64,000 nt of DNA. Origin: Chitinibacter sp. SCUT-21 (GTDB taxonomy: Bacteria; Pseudomonadota; Gammaproteobacteria; Burkholderiales; Chitinibacteraceae). The position numbers were made by a program, and so were the translations under genes. The stretch covers positions 2,728,001 to 2,792,000 of the forward strand of contig CP102611.1 in assembly GCA_041874755.1 (NCBI GenBank). Reading direction: 5' to 3'. The notes beneath the pieces are model-generated. The model ran no database searches. It saw nothing but the letters and a program-made list of their open reading frames with translations, and was not told the DNA's origin. This document shows, piece by piece, positions 9,612 to 18,606 of this stretch. Position 1 is the first letter of the stretch, and every line of letters begins with the position of its first letter.

Positions 9612-10454
9612 ATGAAAATCATCCATACCATTTCCGAATTGCGCGAGTGGCGCAAAACCGTCGGCACCGTCGCTTTCGTGCCAACGATGGGCAATTTGCA
9701 CGCGGGGCATATGTCGCTAATCCATGCTGCAAAACAGGAAGCTGCGCATACCGTGGTCAGTATCTTTGTGAATCGCCTGCAATTTGGTCAGGGCGAAGAT
9801 TTTGATCGCTACCCACGCACTTTGGATAGCGATGCGGCGATCATCGCTGAAAACGGTGGCGTTGACGTGATTTTCGCGCCGGATGAGAAAGAGCTGTACC
9901 CAAATGTGATTCAGCAATATCAAGTGAATCCCCCCGCGATTGCGGACGAGTTGTGCGGTGCCTTCCGTCCGGGGCACTTCCGTGGCGTGGCGACGGTGGT
10001 GACCAAGCTATTCAATATCGTCGAAGCCGACGTGGCCTGTTTTGGCAAAAAAGACTACCAACAATTGGCGGTAATTCAGGGCATGGTTGCCGATCTGAAC
10101 GTGCCGATTCGCATTGTGCCAGTCGATACTGGTCGCGCGGAAGATGGCTTGGCGCTGTCGTCGCGCAATGGCTATTTGACTGAACCGCAACGCGCTGAAG
10201 CGCCGCGGATTTACTACCATTTAAGCCGCATGAAACGCGCGATTGAAAACGGCGAGCGTGATTATTCCAAGCTGGCGATCGAAACCGTCACCGACTTGCG
10301 CGTGCGTGGTTGGTTAGAAGTCGATTACGTTGAAACGCGCAATGCGCTAACCCTCAAACCCGCGGCCAGCACCGATAAACAATTGGTGATCTTAATCGCC
10401 GCCCGCCTTGGCTCGACGCGCTTGATCGATAATATTGAAGTGAATTTGCCCTAA
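9612..10454 (+). CDS. panC: Pantoate-beta-alanine ligase
   Basis: A 280-residue cytoplasmic ligase that joins pantoate and beta-alanine with ATP in pantothenate (coenzyme A) synthesis. The ATP-binding motif is [11 protein letters not shown], and the late SSRNGYLT segment matches the family KMSKS-like loop. Its use of methylene-tetrahydrofolate-derived product links it to panB directly upstream. Followed at once by a strong terminator. Confidence 0.95.
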   Translation: MKIIHTISELREWRKTVGTVAFVPTMGNLHAGHMSLIHAAKQEAAHTVVSIFVNRLQFGQGEDFDRYPRTLDSDAAIIAENGGVDVIFAPDEKELYPNVIQQYQVNPPAIADELCGAFRPGHFRGVATVVTKLFNIVEADVACFGKKDYQQLAVIQGMVADLNVPIRIVPVDTGRAEDGLALSSRNGYLTEPQRAEAPRIYYHLSRMKRAIENGERDYSKLAIETVTDLRVRGWLEVDYVETRNALTLKPAASTDKQLVILIAARLGSTRLIDNIEVNLP

Positions 10455-10462
10455 ATCATCTG

Positions 10463-10498
10463 CAACAAAAAAGACCGCTGCGGCGGTCTTTTTTGTTG
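10463..10498. terminator. Bidirectional intrinsic terminator after panC
   Basis: A perfect 16-bp stem (CAACAAAAAAGACCGC and complement) with TGCG loop. A and T runs on both sides let it end panC and the convergent hypothetical gene. Confidence 0.88.
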
Positions 10499-10546
10499 GG
10501 TATATAGCTCTAGCTCTCTATTCAATTGCCTTTCAAGTAGATACTG
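10498..10546. repeat. 49-bp GGGTAT/ATAC palindromic element, copy 2
   Basis: Starts GGGTATATAG and ends AGATACTG. Only the outer arms pair well. It abuts the panC terminator and covers the last codons of the convergent hypothetical gene. Confidence 0.65.
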
Positions 10547-11165
10547 TGCTGGCTGGTGCTGAGTCTAAACTCACTGTATCTCCGCTAGGAATGCCTTCTT
10601 TTTGCCAGCGATCAAATTCGCCCATGATCTTATCGTAGGTTTGCTGGCTAATATCGGGTAGTGCGCCGCCCAAAGCTTCTTTGGCCGAATCAAAGCCTTG
10701 CTGCACCGCTTTGCGAATGCTCTCTAGCTTGCTTGGATCGTCGCCGATGGCAAATTTAGCAAAACTTAAAATCCGCTCGGCGACTTTTTTGACGCCAAAT
10801 TCACCATCCTCGCCAATCGCTTCTTTCGCAGCGTCAATGCTGGCTTGATCTGCGCTTAGTTTTTGCTCGCCTTTGATAACTAGTTTGAAGTCTAGCCCTT
10901 GTTGCTCGACAAGATTGCGCACTAGATTAATCAGGCTTTCCGCTTTCTTTTCAGATTCAGCCATTAAGGTTTCTAAATCTGGCGGCACGATGCGTGGATT
11001 TTTTGGCTTGCTATAGGTTAGAGCTTCACTTTGTTCGTTTTTTAGATCGACTTGTTCTTGGGGAACGACTTCGTTTTTGTTCTCGTTGGCTTTCGGGTTG
11101 GATTTGCTCTCTATGGTGATCGAGCTGCTCACGCCGACATTGATGCTCGATAGATTCATGCTCAT
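10533..11165 (-). CDS. Hypothetical protein, possibly DUF5610-type
   Basis: A 210-residue soluble protein without signal peptide or membrane segment. Residues 1-65 are low-complexity (rich in S, N, K, E), and the rest is helical with the block GEFGVKKVAERILSFAK followed by GFDSAKEALGGALPDIS. This block resembles the DUF5610-type domain as I remember it, but I would not rely on that. No function can be assigned. Its 3' end overlaps one of the 49-bp elements. ATG is preceded by GAGGTGACATC, giving a fair ribosome binding site. Confidence 0.6.
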   Translation of the reverse strand: MSMNLSSINVGVSSSITIESKSNPKANENKNEVVPQEQVDLKNEQSEALTYSKPKNPRIVPPDLETLMAESEKKAESLINLVRNLVEQQGLDFKLVIKGEQKLSADQASIDAAKEAIGEDGEFGVKKVAERILSFAKFAIGDDPSKLESIRKAVQQGFDSAKEALGGALPDISQQTYDKIMGEFDRWQKEGIPSGDTVSLDSAPASTVST

Positions 11166-11249
11166 GATGTCACCTCAAAATCGTAGTTTGTCGCAATCAT
11201 TATCGGCAAGATTGAGTTGGCTTTTGAGTGGAAAATGTATTTGAATCAA

Positions 11250-12079
11250 TTAATTGGCGGTTTTCTTCTGATTGAGCTGATCGACGGTAGGAATGAGCGT
11301 GCGTTTGACCTCTGGAGTAGGCAAGTAGCGCGCGATGATTTTTTGGATGGTGCCATCCGCTTGCATTTGGTAGATGATCTGATCCCATGCTGCCATATCA
11401 GCCTCGCTAAAATGCTTTTTGGAATAAACCAAACGCGCTTCAACGCCACGATCAACCGGCGCCCAGTCGCGGGCAACCAGCGGCTTGTCAAAACTGAGCT
11501 GGCGTGCATAAAAATTGTAAGCGGTGGCTTGGGCAAATAAGCCTTGGATTTTATTCTCGCTCAGCATTTGAAATAGCTCAGCGCTGTCTTTGGCCTCAAT
11601 CACGCGCTCTTGGGCGCGAAGTTTTTCAATCAATTCGTCTTGTTCCGCGCCGTGTTTGTACGATTTCACTACGCCCCAACGCAAATTAGAATTGGCCAGA
11701 AAACGAGCCGCATCGGGGTTTTGGTCGGCGATGTGTTTTTGCATCACCGCCATATTTTTAAGGCGTAAATACGGTGCGCTAAAGAGCGAAAACACTTCGC
11801 GCTCGGGGGTTTTAATCGCCGATACGCTCATCATCAGCTGACCGCTACTGAGCTCGTTCCAAATCTGTGCGCGTGGCAAATTACTCAGCTCAAACTGGCA
11901 GCGACTGCGTTTGATTAATTCATCCACCAGATCGCGATCAATGCCGACGTCCTGATGGTAGAGCAGCCCGAATTCATAAAACGCCAAGCTAATTTTTTTG
12001 GGCATATGGGCAAGGCAAGCGCAAATTGGCTGGCAAATATACCTGTTATGAGTATTGTCTTGGTTATTTTACTTAGCAT
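11250..12079 (-). pseudogene. Family 3 solute-binding protein, frameshifted after the signal peptide
   Basis: The intact frame (11250-12005) encodes 251 residues of a periplasmic amino-acid-binding-like domain that begins abruptly with MPKKISLAFYEFG and has no export signal or ribosome binding site. Just upstream, in another frame, GAGG with 7-base spacing precedes an ATG at 12079 and a textbook signal peptide (MLSKITKTIL...FALA). The two frames meet at a run of seven A (minus strand; T at 11993-11999). One extra A would join them into a normal precursor, PKK being shared. This is therefore a recent frameshift, a slippage-controlled gene or a sequencing error. No transporter genes adjoin. Confidence 0.7.
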
Positions 12080-12098
12080 GGGTTAGCCTCGAATACCC
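12050..12098. repeat. 49-bp GGGTAT/ATAC palindromic element, copy 3
   Basis: On the minus strand it starts GGGTATTCGA and ends CAATACTC. It is the only copy overlapping coding signals: it holds the ribosome binding site, ATG and first ten codons of the solute-binding-protein signal peptide. Confidence 0.65.
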
Positions 12099-12284
12099 CA
12101 ATTCCTGATTGATAAGATATGAAATATCTCTTTGCATAGTGGTTGATTGCCGTGGTGATGAAAAACAAAATGCGCACAATTAGCTTACGAGCGGTGGCTT
12201 GTAGTTTTTATAGAACGAACGTACACTTGCTAGATCGGTGCTTATTTCAACGCATGCGACATGACGCTGTATGGAGAGGGGATT

Positions 12285-13337
12285 TTGCGCAAAATCATTC
12301 ATATCGACTGCGATTGCTTTTACGCTGCGGTGGAAATGCGCGATCGCCCCGAATTGCGTGATGTGCCGATCGCGATTGGCGGTGCGCCCGATCAGCGCGG
12401 CGTGATTTCAACGTGTAATTATCCAGCGCGTAAATTTGGCATCCACTCGGCGATGCCGACCAAATGGGCTTTGCGCCAGTGTCCGAATTTAATCTTGTTG
12501 CCGCACTCGTTTGAGCGCTATCGCGATGCATCGCGCCGGGTGCAGCAGATTTTTGCCGATTACACCGAGCGCATCGAGCCGCTGTCGCTCGACGAAGCCT
12601 ATCTGGATGTCACGGGCTTGCCGCATTGCCACGGCAGCGCGACCTTGATGGCGCAGGAGATCCGCGCGCGCATCGAGGCTGAAGTCGGCATCACCGCCAG
12701 CGCCGGTATCGCGCCGAATAAACTGCTCGCCAAAATTGCCAGCGATTGGAATAAACCCAATGGGCAATTCGTCATTACGCCCGACGACATCGCCGCCTTT
12801 ATGCCGAGTTTGCCGGTGGGCAAACTGTGGGGCATCGGCAAGGTGACGGCGGGCAAGCTGGCGAAATTGGGCTTGAATACTTGTGGCGACGTGCAAGGCT
12901 GGTCGCATGAAGAGCTGGTGCGCGTATTGGGGCGCTTGGGCGAATCGCTGCACTGGCAAAGCCGCGGCATCGACGAGCGGCCTGTGGCGCGCAGCGAAAA
13001 GCGCAAATCGCTGTCGGTGGAGCACACCTACAATCAGGATTTGCCCGATTTAAATTCGTGCTTGGCCAAACTGCCCACGCTGTATGCCGATTTTAGCCAA
13101 CGCCAGCAAAGGTCGCAGCGCGATACCCCGCATAAAGCGTTTGTCAAAATCAAATTTCACGACTTCACGCAAACGACGATGGAGTGTATCTGCCCCGATC
13201 CCGATCCGGCCGTGTTCGAAACGCTGCTCAGCCAAGCTTGGCAGCGCGGCGCCAAGCCGGTGCGTTTGCTTGGTGTGGGCGTGCGGTATGCTGATCAGCC
13301 TAAAACCGTTATCGGGGAGACTTTGCCGCTGTGGTAA
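12285..13337 (+). CDS. dinB: DNA polymerase IV
   Basis: A Y-family translesion polymerase of 350 residues. Catalytic carboxylates are D8 in IIHIDCDCFYAAVE and D103/E104 in SLDEAYLD, and the helix-hairpin-helix region with GIGKVTAGKLAKLG follows near 185-200. I chose TTG 12285, which gives the family's usual MRKIIH start and follows GGAGAGGGG closely; an in-frame ATG lies 24 bases upstream. The 3' end overlaps the convergent PAP2 gene by 29 bases. No standard CTGT-N8-ACAG LexA box is visible upstream. Confidence 0.93.
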   Translation: MRKIIHIDCDCFYAAVEMRDRPELRDVPIAIGGAPDQRGVISTCNYPARKFGIHSAMPTKWALRQCPNLILLPHSFERYRDASRRVQQIFADYTERIEPLSLDEAYLDVTGLPHCHGSATLMAQEIRARIEAEVGITASAGIAPNKLLAKIASDWNKPNGQFVITPDDIAAFMPSLPVGKLWGIGKVTAGKLAKLGLNTCGDVQGWSHEELVRVLGRLGESLHWQSRGIDERPVARSEKRKSLSVEHTYNQDLPDLNSCLAKLPTLYADFSQRQQRSQRDTPHKAFVKIKFHDFTQTTMECICPDPDPAVFETLLSQAWQRGAKPVRLLGVGVRYADQPKTVIGETLPLW

Positions 13338-13974
13338 GTTGCTGATAGCTATGGCCAAGGGCAATGACCATCATACTGGCTAATAAGTAGCCAGCCAGAA
13401 TATCGCTAAAATAATGCACTCCGAGTACCAAACGAGCTGCACCGCTGCACGTAATCCAAAGCGCTGCCGATACCAGTCCAATGTTGCGAAAGTGGGGCTG
13501 GTGGCGGCTAAAAACTAGGTAGGTTAAGGCGCTGAGTGTGACTGAAGCCATTGCGTGGCCACTAGGGAGCGAATGGCCTGTGGTATGAACCAGATGTTCA
13601 AATTCGGGTCGAGGTCGACCCAGGAATTCTTTAAAGATGGCATTAAGTGACCAGCTTAGCACTACGCCGCCAAATATCAGCCATGCGGCCAATTTGTCGT
13701 GAAAGCGCCGATATACAAGGGCTGCTAGTGCGCCGGCAATCAGCAGTGTGCCAACGCCACTGCCCAGCATGCTAATCACAATGCTGAGTTTGATGCTCCA
13801 AGGGTTGGCGGCATATGCCCATTGGCCCAATGCCAAGTCTAAATTGGCTAATCGTGGATAGTTGGCCAATAAAAGCCATAACATGGCTGCGCAGCTTATA
13901 AGTGCAGCTAAGGGGCGTGTGTAGGAAAGTTGCATCGCCAATTTTGCGAAGTAATAAAGGCGCTGAAGGTACAC
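13309..13974 (-). CDS. PAP2 family membrane phosphatase
   Basis: A 221-residue protein with about five to six hydrophobic segments and the three PAP2 phosphatase motifs: KEFLGRPRP at 115-123, PSGH at 137-140 and RLVLGVHYFSD at 181-191. Members dephosphorylate lipid pyrophosphates such as undecaprenyl pyrophosphate or phosphatidic acid at the inner membrane, but the substrate here is not determined by sequence. It converges on dinB with overlapping ends and lacks a recognisable terminator of its own. Confidence 0.87.
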   Translation of the reverse strand: MYLQRLYYFAKLAMQLSYTRPLAALISCAAMLWLLLANYPRLANLDLALGQWAYAANPWSIKLSIVISMLGSGVGTLLIAGALAALVYRRFHDKLAAWLIFGGVVLSWSLNAIFKEFLGRPRPEFEHLVHTTGHSLPSGHAMASVTLSALTYLVFSRHQPHFRNIGLVSAALWITCSGAARLVLGVHYFSDILAGYLLASMMVIALGHSYQQLTTAAKSPR

Positions 13975-14023
13975 AATGCCGCTCTGCTTGGCATTGTGAG
14001 TATTGCCATTGGCAATTTACTAT

Positions 14024-14072
14024 GGGTACCCTGCCATAAATCAATTATGGATTGATTTGTAGCGGTATACCC
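14024..14072. repeat. 49-bp GGGTAT/ATAC palindromic element, copy 4
   Basis: On the minus strand it starts GGGTATACCG and ends GGTACCC. The interior forms a perfect 8-bp stem AAATCAAT/ATTGATTT with a 5-base loop, the clearest hairpin of the family. Confidence 0.75.
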
Positions 14073-14082
14073 ATTGATGTAT

Positions 14083-14790
14083 TTAGGCCTGAATAATAAA
14101 AACGGTAGGGCGTTTATTGATATTTGGCTCGGCGCGTTTTTTCCATTGTGCGATGTCGAGTGTGACGATTTCTTCGCTAGGCAGCGTGATGTCGCAGGCA
14201 ACGGTGAGCTTGGTGCCAGGTTTGAGCGTATCGCGCAAAGCAGTAAAGAGCGCAGGATTGCGGTACGGTGTTTCGATAAACAGCTCGGCTTGGCCTTCTT
14301 TGGCGGAAATGGTTTCGAGTTGGCGGATGGTTTGTAGGCGACCCGCCGGATCAGACGGCAAATAGCCGTTAAAGCGAAATTTCTGGCCATTTGCGCCTGA
14401 CGCCATGAGCGCTAGCAGCAGGGACGACGGGCCGACCAGCGGCGCGACTTTAATGCCGCGCTGATGCGCCAATTGCACCAAGCGCGCGCCCGGGTCGGCC
14501 ACGCCGGGGCAGCCTGCCTCGGACATCAGGCCGACGTCGTGGCCTTCAAGTAGCGGTTTCAGTAGCGCGCTCACTTCGTGATCTTTGGTGTGCTCTGATA
14601 ATTCTTGCATCCACAAGCTGCGTAACTCGTGCGGCGTACCGAACATTTTCAGATGCGCGCGCGTGGTTTTGGCGTTTTCAACGACAAAGTGCGTCAGCTT
14701 TTTGGCGATTTCGATGACGTCGGCAGGCAAAATATTGCCGAGCGTGTCGCCACCCATCGGAACGGGAATTAAATATAAAGTGCCAGCCAT
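14083..14790 (-). CDS. SAM-dependent methyltransferase, RsmI-like (tetrapyrrole methylase fold)
   Basis: A 235-residue protein with the fold signatures of the 16S rRNA 2'-O-methyltransferase RsmI: LYLIPVPMG at the start, GLMSEAGCPGVADPG in the middle and PLVGPSSLLLALMASG after it. The first motif reads PVPMG where true RsmI has PTPIGN, and the protein is shorter than RsmI (about 280), so this is probably the RsmI paralogue found beside maf in many betaproteobacteria rather than RsmI itself. Target RNA or molecule unknown. Confidence 0.85.
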   Translation of the reverse strand: MAGTLYLIPVPMGGDTLGNILPADVIEIAKKLTHFVVENAKTTRAHLKMFGTPHELRSLWMQELSEHTKDHEVSALLKPLLEGHDVGLMSEAGCPGVADPGARLVQLAHQRGIKVAPLVGPSSLLLALMASGANGQKFRFNGYLPSDPAGRLQTIRQLETISAKEGQAELFIETPYRNPALFTALRDTLKPGTKLTVACDITLPSEEIVTLDIAQWKKRAEPNINKRPTVFIIQA

Positions 14791-14816
14791 GTGATCCTCG
14801 AAATAAATACTGTGCT

Positions 14817-14865
14817 GTGTATAGGGTGATATACCGCTAATTCATTTAGCTGTATGGATATACCA
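14817..14865. repeat. 49-bp GGGTAT/ATAC palindromic element, copy 5
   Basis: The most diverged end: TGGTAT on the minus strand at 14865, closing with ATACAC at 14817. Inside, ATAC-GCTAA pairs with TTAGC-GTAT. It lies between two co-directional minus-strand genes. Confidence 0.6.
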
Positions 14866-14880
14866 GCTGCTTGACGCAAA

Positions 14881-15495
14881 TTATAGAATGGCAAAACCTT
14901 CTTGATTGAGCATCGTCACCAAAGCAATTAACGGTAGACCAATAATGGCGCTCGAATCGGTGGTTTCAACTTTTTCAATCATCACAATGCCCAGCGCTTC
15001 AACTTTGGCGCTGCCGGCGCAGTTGTACGGCTGATCGCGCAGCAAATAGCTTTCGATTTGCGCGTCGGTATAATTACGCATCGTCACGTTTGTAATATCA
15101 ACGTGGCTTTGATGCTCGCCAGTGGCGGTGTTGTAGAGGGCGAGTGCGGTATGAAACTCAATGGTTTGCCCGCGCATCGCTTGTAGCTGTGTCACTGCGC
15201 GCTCGTGCGTGCCCGGCTTGCCCAGTTGCGCGCCATTCAGTAGCGCGACTTGGTCGGAGCCGATGATTAAACTATTTGGAAATTGCTCGGCCAGCACGCG
15301 CGCCTTGGCAATCGCGAGGCGCTCGCTGGTTTGCGCGGCACTCTCGTCCGCTAGCGGAGTTTCGTCTAAATTAGGCGCGGCCACGGTAAAGTCGACGCCA
15401 AGGCGTGCGAGTAATTCCTTGCGATAAGGCGAGGTTGAGGCCAGTACCAAGCGGCGATTCTCGACGCCAGAGAGAGTGGCTTGTTTTTTCATCAT
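14881..15495 (-). CDS. yceF: Maf-like nucleotide pyrophosphatase, YceF type
   Basis: A 204-residue Maf family protein. LVLASTSPYRKELLARLG is the phosphate-binding start, and SLIIGSDQV carries the catalytic aspartate region. The sequence STSPYR and GSDQV resemble the YceF subgroup, which hydrolyses 7-methyl-GTP, rather than the dTTP/UTP-specific group. In E. coli yceF is likewise divergent from yceD-rpmF, which supports the subgroup. Two adjacent ATG codons (15495 and 15492) are possible starts. Confidence 0.88.
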   Translation of the reverse strand: MMKKQATLSGVENRRLVLASTSPYRKELLARLGVDFTVAAPNLDETPLADESAAQTSERLAIAKARVLAEQFPNSLIIGSDQVALLNGAQLGKPGTHERAVTQLQAMRGQTIEFHTALALYNTATGEHQSHVDITNVTMRNYTDAQIESYLLRDQPYNCAGSAKVEALGIVMIEKVETTDSSAIIGLPLIALVTMLNQEGFAIL

Positions 15496-15585
15496 AAATT
15501 AATCTCACCGTGCGCCACGCGCATTTGACAGACATGGGGCGCAGATTATATCATGCGCGGTTTCCGGTTCTACGCCCCAGCCAAT

Positions 15586-16080
15586 ATGACTGTGATACAT
15601 AGCGCGGAATTTGCGCAGGAAGCTAGAGAACTTAAGGGTTCAATACCACTTTCCCAGCTTTCTCGGCTTGCCGATCAGTTGGCTAATACGTCAGGTGAAG
15701 TGTTCTGGCATATAGAAAGTGGTGTGGATCGCTTGCAGCGCCCTTGGCTTTATTTAGAAGTGACGGGAACTCTGCAGCTGGTGTGCCAACGCTGCCTTAG
15801 CGCAGCGCCTTGGCAGCTACACAGTGAAACCGTATTGACGCAATTTGCCGACGAGGCACAAATCGACGAAGCCGAAGCGCTCGACGAAGACCTCGAAGGG
15901 ATTTTGATCGATCCGGAACTGGATATTGAAGCACTGGTTGAAGATGAGATCTTGCTCGCTTTACCTGTAGCGCTGACGCATGATGTATGTGGCGGCGACG
16001 ACGCGCTAGCCAAATTGGCGAGCGATAAACCTAATCCGTTTGCAGTCCTGGCTCAGTTGAAAACCAGGAAAGCGGAATGA
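15586..16080 (+). CDS. yceD: YceD/DUF177 protein, large ribosomal RNA accumulation factor
   Basis: An acidic protein of about 164 residues with the DUF177 layout: VCQRCLSAAPW, a Cys pair in the middle, and CGGDDALAKLASDKPNPFAVL at the C-terminus. Family members are needed for 23S rRNA accumulation and are almost always just before rpmF, as here. The start is uncertain: the chosen ATG at 15586 gives the usual MTVIHSAEFA N-terminus; an in-frame ATG at 15553 would add 11 residues. Confidence 0.85.
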   Translation: MTVIHSAEFAQEARELKGSIPLSQLSRLADQLANTSGEVFWHIESGVDRLQRPWLYLEVTGTLQLVCQRCLSAAPWQLHSETVLTQFADEAQIDEAEALDEDLEGILIDPELDIEALVEDEILLALPVALTHDVCGGDDALAKLASDKPNPFAVLAQLKTRKAE

Positions 16081-16105
16081 CAACTGAGTATTAAGGAGTT
16101 TTAAC

Positions 16106-16285
16106 ATGGCAGTTCAACAGAATAAAAAATCACCTTCGAAACGTGGCATGCACCGCGCTCACGACTTCCTGTCTGCACCAGCTTTGTCTGTAGATGCTGC
16201 GACTGGTGAAGTTCATCGCCCGCACCACATTTCTCCAAACGGCTTTTACAAAGGCCGTCGTGTGATCAAGGCTAAAGGCGAGTAA
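16106..16285 (+). CDS. rpmF: 50S ribosomal protein L32
   Basis: A 59-residue basic protein, [20 protein letters not shown] at its start, with the conserved [10 protein letters not shown] segment. This is the usual L32 length and sequence; the zinc-binding cysteines of some L32 proteins are absent. AAGGAG at 16094-16099 gives a strong ribosome binding site. Upstream yceD is 25 bases away, so co-transcription is likely. Confidence 0.95.
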   Translation: MAVQQNKKSPSKRGMHRAHDFLSAPALSVDAATGEVHRPHHISPNGFYKGRRVIKAKGE

Positions 16286-16326
16286 TTAACGCTTTTGTAT
16301 GCCTCTCTAAGCTTTGCTTAGCCTTG

Positions 16327-16356
16327 CGGCGCAAGTGAGACCCCTCGCTTGCGCCG
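16327..16356 (+). terminator. Hairpin between rpmF and plsX, possible attenuator
   Basis: The stem CGGCGCAAG/CTTGCGCCG continues inward through GAG/CTC with one mismatch. It is followed by GTTCGTCGTTT rather than a clean T run, so it may be a partial terminator or an RNA-processing site that lets L32 be made in excess over PlsX. Confidence 0.45.
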
Positions 16357-16376
16357 TTCGTCGTTTAGGAATTCAG

Positions 16377-17435
16377 ATGGATATTACCGTTGCAGTTGAT
16401 GCCATGGGTGGCGATCACGGCGCTCATGTGACCGTACCCGCAGCCCTGCGTTTTTTGCGCGATAACCCCGATGTCAATATCGTGCTGGTTGGTTTGGTCG
16501 ATGCGTTAGAGGCGGAATTAAAAGCTCATAATGCACAAACTGGGCCGCGTTTGCGCATTCATGGTGCGACCGAAGTCGTTGCTATGGATGAATCGCCGCA
16601 ATTGGCGATGAAGAATAAAAAAGATTCTTCAATGCGCGTCGCGATTAATTTGGTGAAATCGGGCGAAGCCAATGCTTGCGTCTCTGCAGGTAATACCGGC
16701 GCCTTGATGGCGACAGCGCGTTTTGTGCTCAAAACGATTCCGGGTATTGATCGGCCTGCGATTGCTAGTCTGATGCCGACGATGAAAGGGCAGACTTTGA
16801 TGCTCGATTTGGGCGCGAATGTCGATTCAACACCGCTGCAGTTGACGCAATTTGCGATTATGGGCTCGGCGATGTTTGGTGCATTAAAGCAAAAAAGTGC
16901 GCCGACCGTGGGTTTGCTCAATGTGGGCTCAGAGGAAATCAAGGGCAATGAAGTGGTGAAGGCGGCCGCTGAACTGGTGCGCCAAACGCGTCTGAATTTT
17001 GTTGGCAATGTCGAAGGTAATGACATCTACAAGGGTACGGTCGATGTGGTTGCGTGTGATGGCTTTACCGGCAATATCACACTCAAAGCATCCGAAGGCG
17101 TAGCGCAAATGTTCAGCACCTTTTTAAAGGCTGAATTTACCCGCAACTGGTTTACCAAAATGCTGGCTTTGTGCGCCATGCCGGTATTGAAGAGTTTTAA
17201 AAATAAACTCGATCCGCGTCGCTTTAATGGCGCGTCATTCCTTGGTTTGCGTGGCATTGTGGTAAAAAGCCATGGCGGCGCAGACGAAGTTGCGTTTTAC
17301 TGGGCGTTGGCTCAGGCCGTTGAGGAAGCACGCTCCAGCCTGATTCAGCGTATTACTGATCAAGTGCAGCATGAGTTGCAGCACTTTGAAGCTGTTGATG
17401 CTGTGGAAAAATCGGCATCAGGACAAACTGCCTAG
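16377..17435 (+). CDS. plsX: Phosphate acyltransferase PlsX
   Basis: A 352-residue enzyme that makes acyl-phosphate from acyl-ACP, the donor used by PlsY (29.5 kb) to start phospholipid synthesis. The N-terminus [13 protein letters not shown] and the interior [12 protein letters not shown] are diagnostic. ATG 16377 follows TTAGGA and gives the family start; a longer in-frame extension reads through intergenic sequence and is rejected. Confidence 0.95.
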   Translation: MDITVAVDAMGGDHGAHVTVPAALRFLRDNPDVNIVLVGLVDALEAELKAHNAQTGPRLRIHGATEVVAMDESPQLAMKNKKDSSMRVAINLVKSGEANACVSAGNTGALMATARFVLKTIPGIDRPAIASLMPTMKGQTLMLDLGANVDSTPLQLTQFAIMGSAMFGALKQKSAPTVGLLNVGSEEIKGNEVVKAAAELVRQTRLNFVGNVEGNDIYKGTVDVVACDGFTGNITLKASEGVAQMFSTFLKAEFTRNWFTKMLALCAMPVLKSFKNKLDPRRFNGASFLGLRGIVVKSHGGADEVAFYWALAQAVEEARSSLIQRITDQVQHELQHFEAVDAVEKSASGQTA

Positions 17436-17544
17436 ATGCAGCCTTTGGCTGGGTGCTGGTAGTGCGACAGAATATAGTTTCTTAGTGGTATCTCCGCTAA
17501 GGACGGCATCAGATCGTTTGGGCGATCTGTTAAGGGAGTGGCTT

Positions 17545-18504
17545 GTGATTTATTCTCGTATTGCAGGAACTGGCTCGTACTTGCCAGAGCGTATTTTAAG
17601 CAACGATGAGTTGGCTCAAACCGTTGAGACTAGCCATGAGTGGATTGTGACCCGCACAGGCATTTCAGCGCGTCATATTGCGGCCGATGATCAGCTCACT
17701 TCTGATTTGGCGTTGATCGCAGTTGAACGTGCGATTGAGAGCGCTGGTGTTGCTAAAGAAGACATTGATTTGCTGATTGTCGCAACGACAACACCAGATA
17801 ATATTTTCCCGTCAACTGCATGCTTGCTGCAAAACAAATTGGGCGTACATGGTTTTCCAGCGTTTGACGTGCAAGCGGTGTGCGCTGGTTTTGTTTATGC
17901 ACTAACAACCGCCAATGCAATGATTAAGAGCGGCGCGGCTAAATGTGCCGTGGTGGTCGGCGCTGAAAAGCTCTCAAACTTGATTAACTGGCAAGATCGT
18001 GCAACCTGCGTGTTGTTTGGCGATGGCGCTGGTGCTGTCGTGCTCACGGCATCTGAAGAGCCGGGTATTTTGTCGACCAAGCTTAAAGCGGACGGTCGTT
18101 ACAACGGCATTTTGAAAACTGCCGCACGACCGAAGCAAGGCGTACTCGATGGCGAGCCATGGATTTACATGGAGGGTAACGCGGTATTTAAATTCGCCGT
18201 TCGCGCCTTGGCCGATATTGCCGAAGAAACTTTGGCCGAAGCTGGTTTGGAAAAAAGCGATATCGATTGGCTCGTGCCGCACCAAGCTAATGTGCGGATT
18301 ATTGAGTCGACCGCCAAGCATTTGGGCTTGGAGATGGATAAAGTGATTGTCACTTTGGGTGAGCAGGGTAATACCTCGGCGGCGTCGATTCCATTGGCGC
18401 TCGATCATGGAGTGCGAACTGGCAAAATTCAGCGCGGCCAAACCATTTTGATGGAAGGCATTGGCGGCGGTTTTGCTTGGGGATCTATCCTCGCGAAGTT
18501 TTAA
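17545..18504 (+). CDS. fabH: 3-oxoacyl-ACP synthase III (KAS III)
   Basis: A 319-residue condensing enzyme that joins acetyl-CoA and malonyl-ACP to begin fatty acid synthesis. The catalytic triad is visible as C113 (VCAGF), H246 (VPHQAN) and N276 (GNTSAAS). The start is GTG 17545, preceded by AAGGGAG and giving [15 protein letters not shown]; the frame upstream is open but is only the plsX-fabH spacer. Followed by a terminator. Confidence 0.95.
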   Translation: MIYSRIAGTGSYLPERILSNDELAQTVETSHEWIVTRTGISARHIAADDQLTSDLALIAVERAIESAGVAKEDIDLLIVATTTPDNIFPSTACLLQNKLGVHGFPAFDVQAVCAGFVYALTTANAMIKSGAAKCAVVVGAEKLSNLINWQDRATCVLFGDGAGAVVLTASEEPGILSTKLKADGRYNGILKTAARPKQGVLDGEPWIYMEGNAVFKFAVRALADIAEETLAEAGLEKSDIDWLVPHQANVRIIESTAKHLGLEMDKVIVTLGEQGNTSAASIPLALDHGVRTGKIQRGQTILMEGIGGGFAWGSILAKF

Positions 18505-18516
18505 CAGCTTGAATCA

Positions 18517-18541
18517 AAACGGCGCTGAGTGCGCCGTTTTT
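18517..18541 (+). terminator. Intrinsic terminator after fabH
   Basis: AAAACGGCGC/GCGCCGTTTT stem with TGAGT loop, ending in T's. It separates fabH from fabD, so fabD probably has its own promoter. Confidence 0.75.
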
Positions 18542-18606
18542 ACTGTATTGAAACATTTGTTTGAATGTGAGTCTGCGCAGGGCGCACGCTTATCAAGGAG
18601 TTGGCA

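Noticed and set aside
12100..12284. LexA/SOS box before dinB
   Set aside because: No CTGT-N8-ACAG sequence; GAACGAACGTAC resembles the Gram-positive type only partly.
12143..12361. 72-codon frame upstream of and overlapping dinB
   Set aside because: It overlaps the dinB start in another frame, has no convincing ribosome binding site and no recognisable domain.
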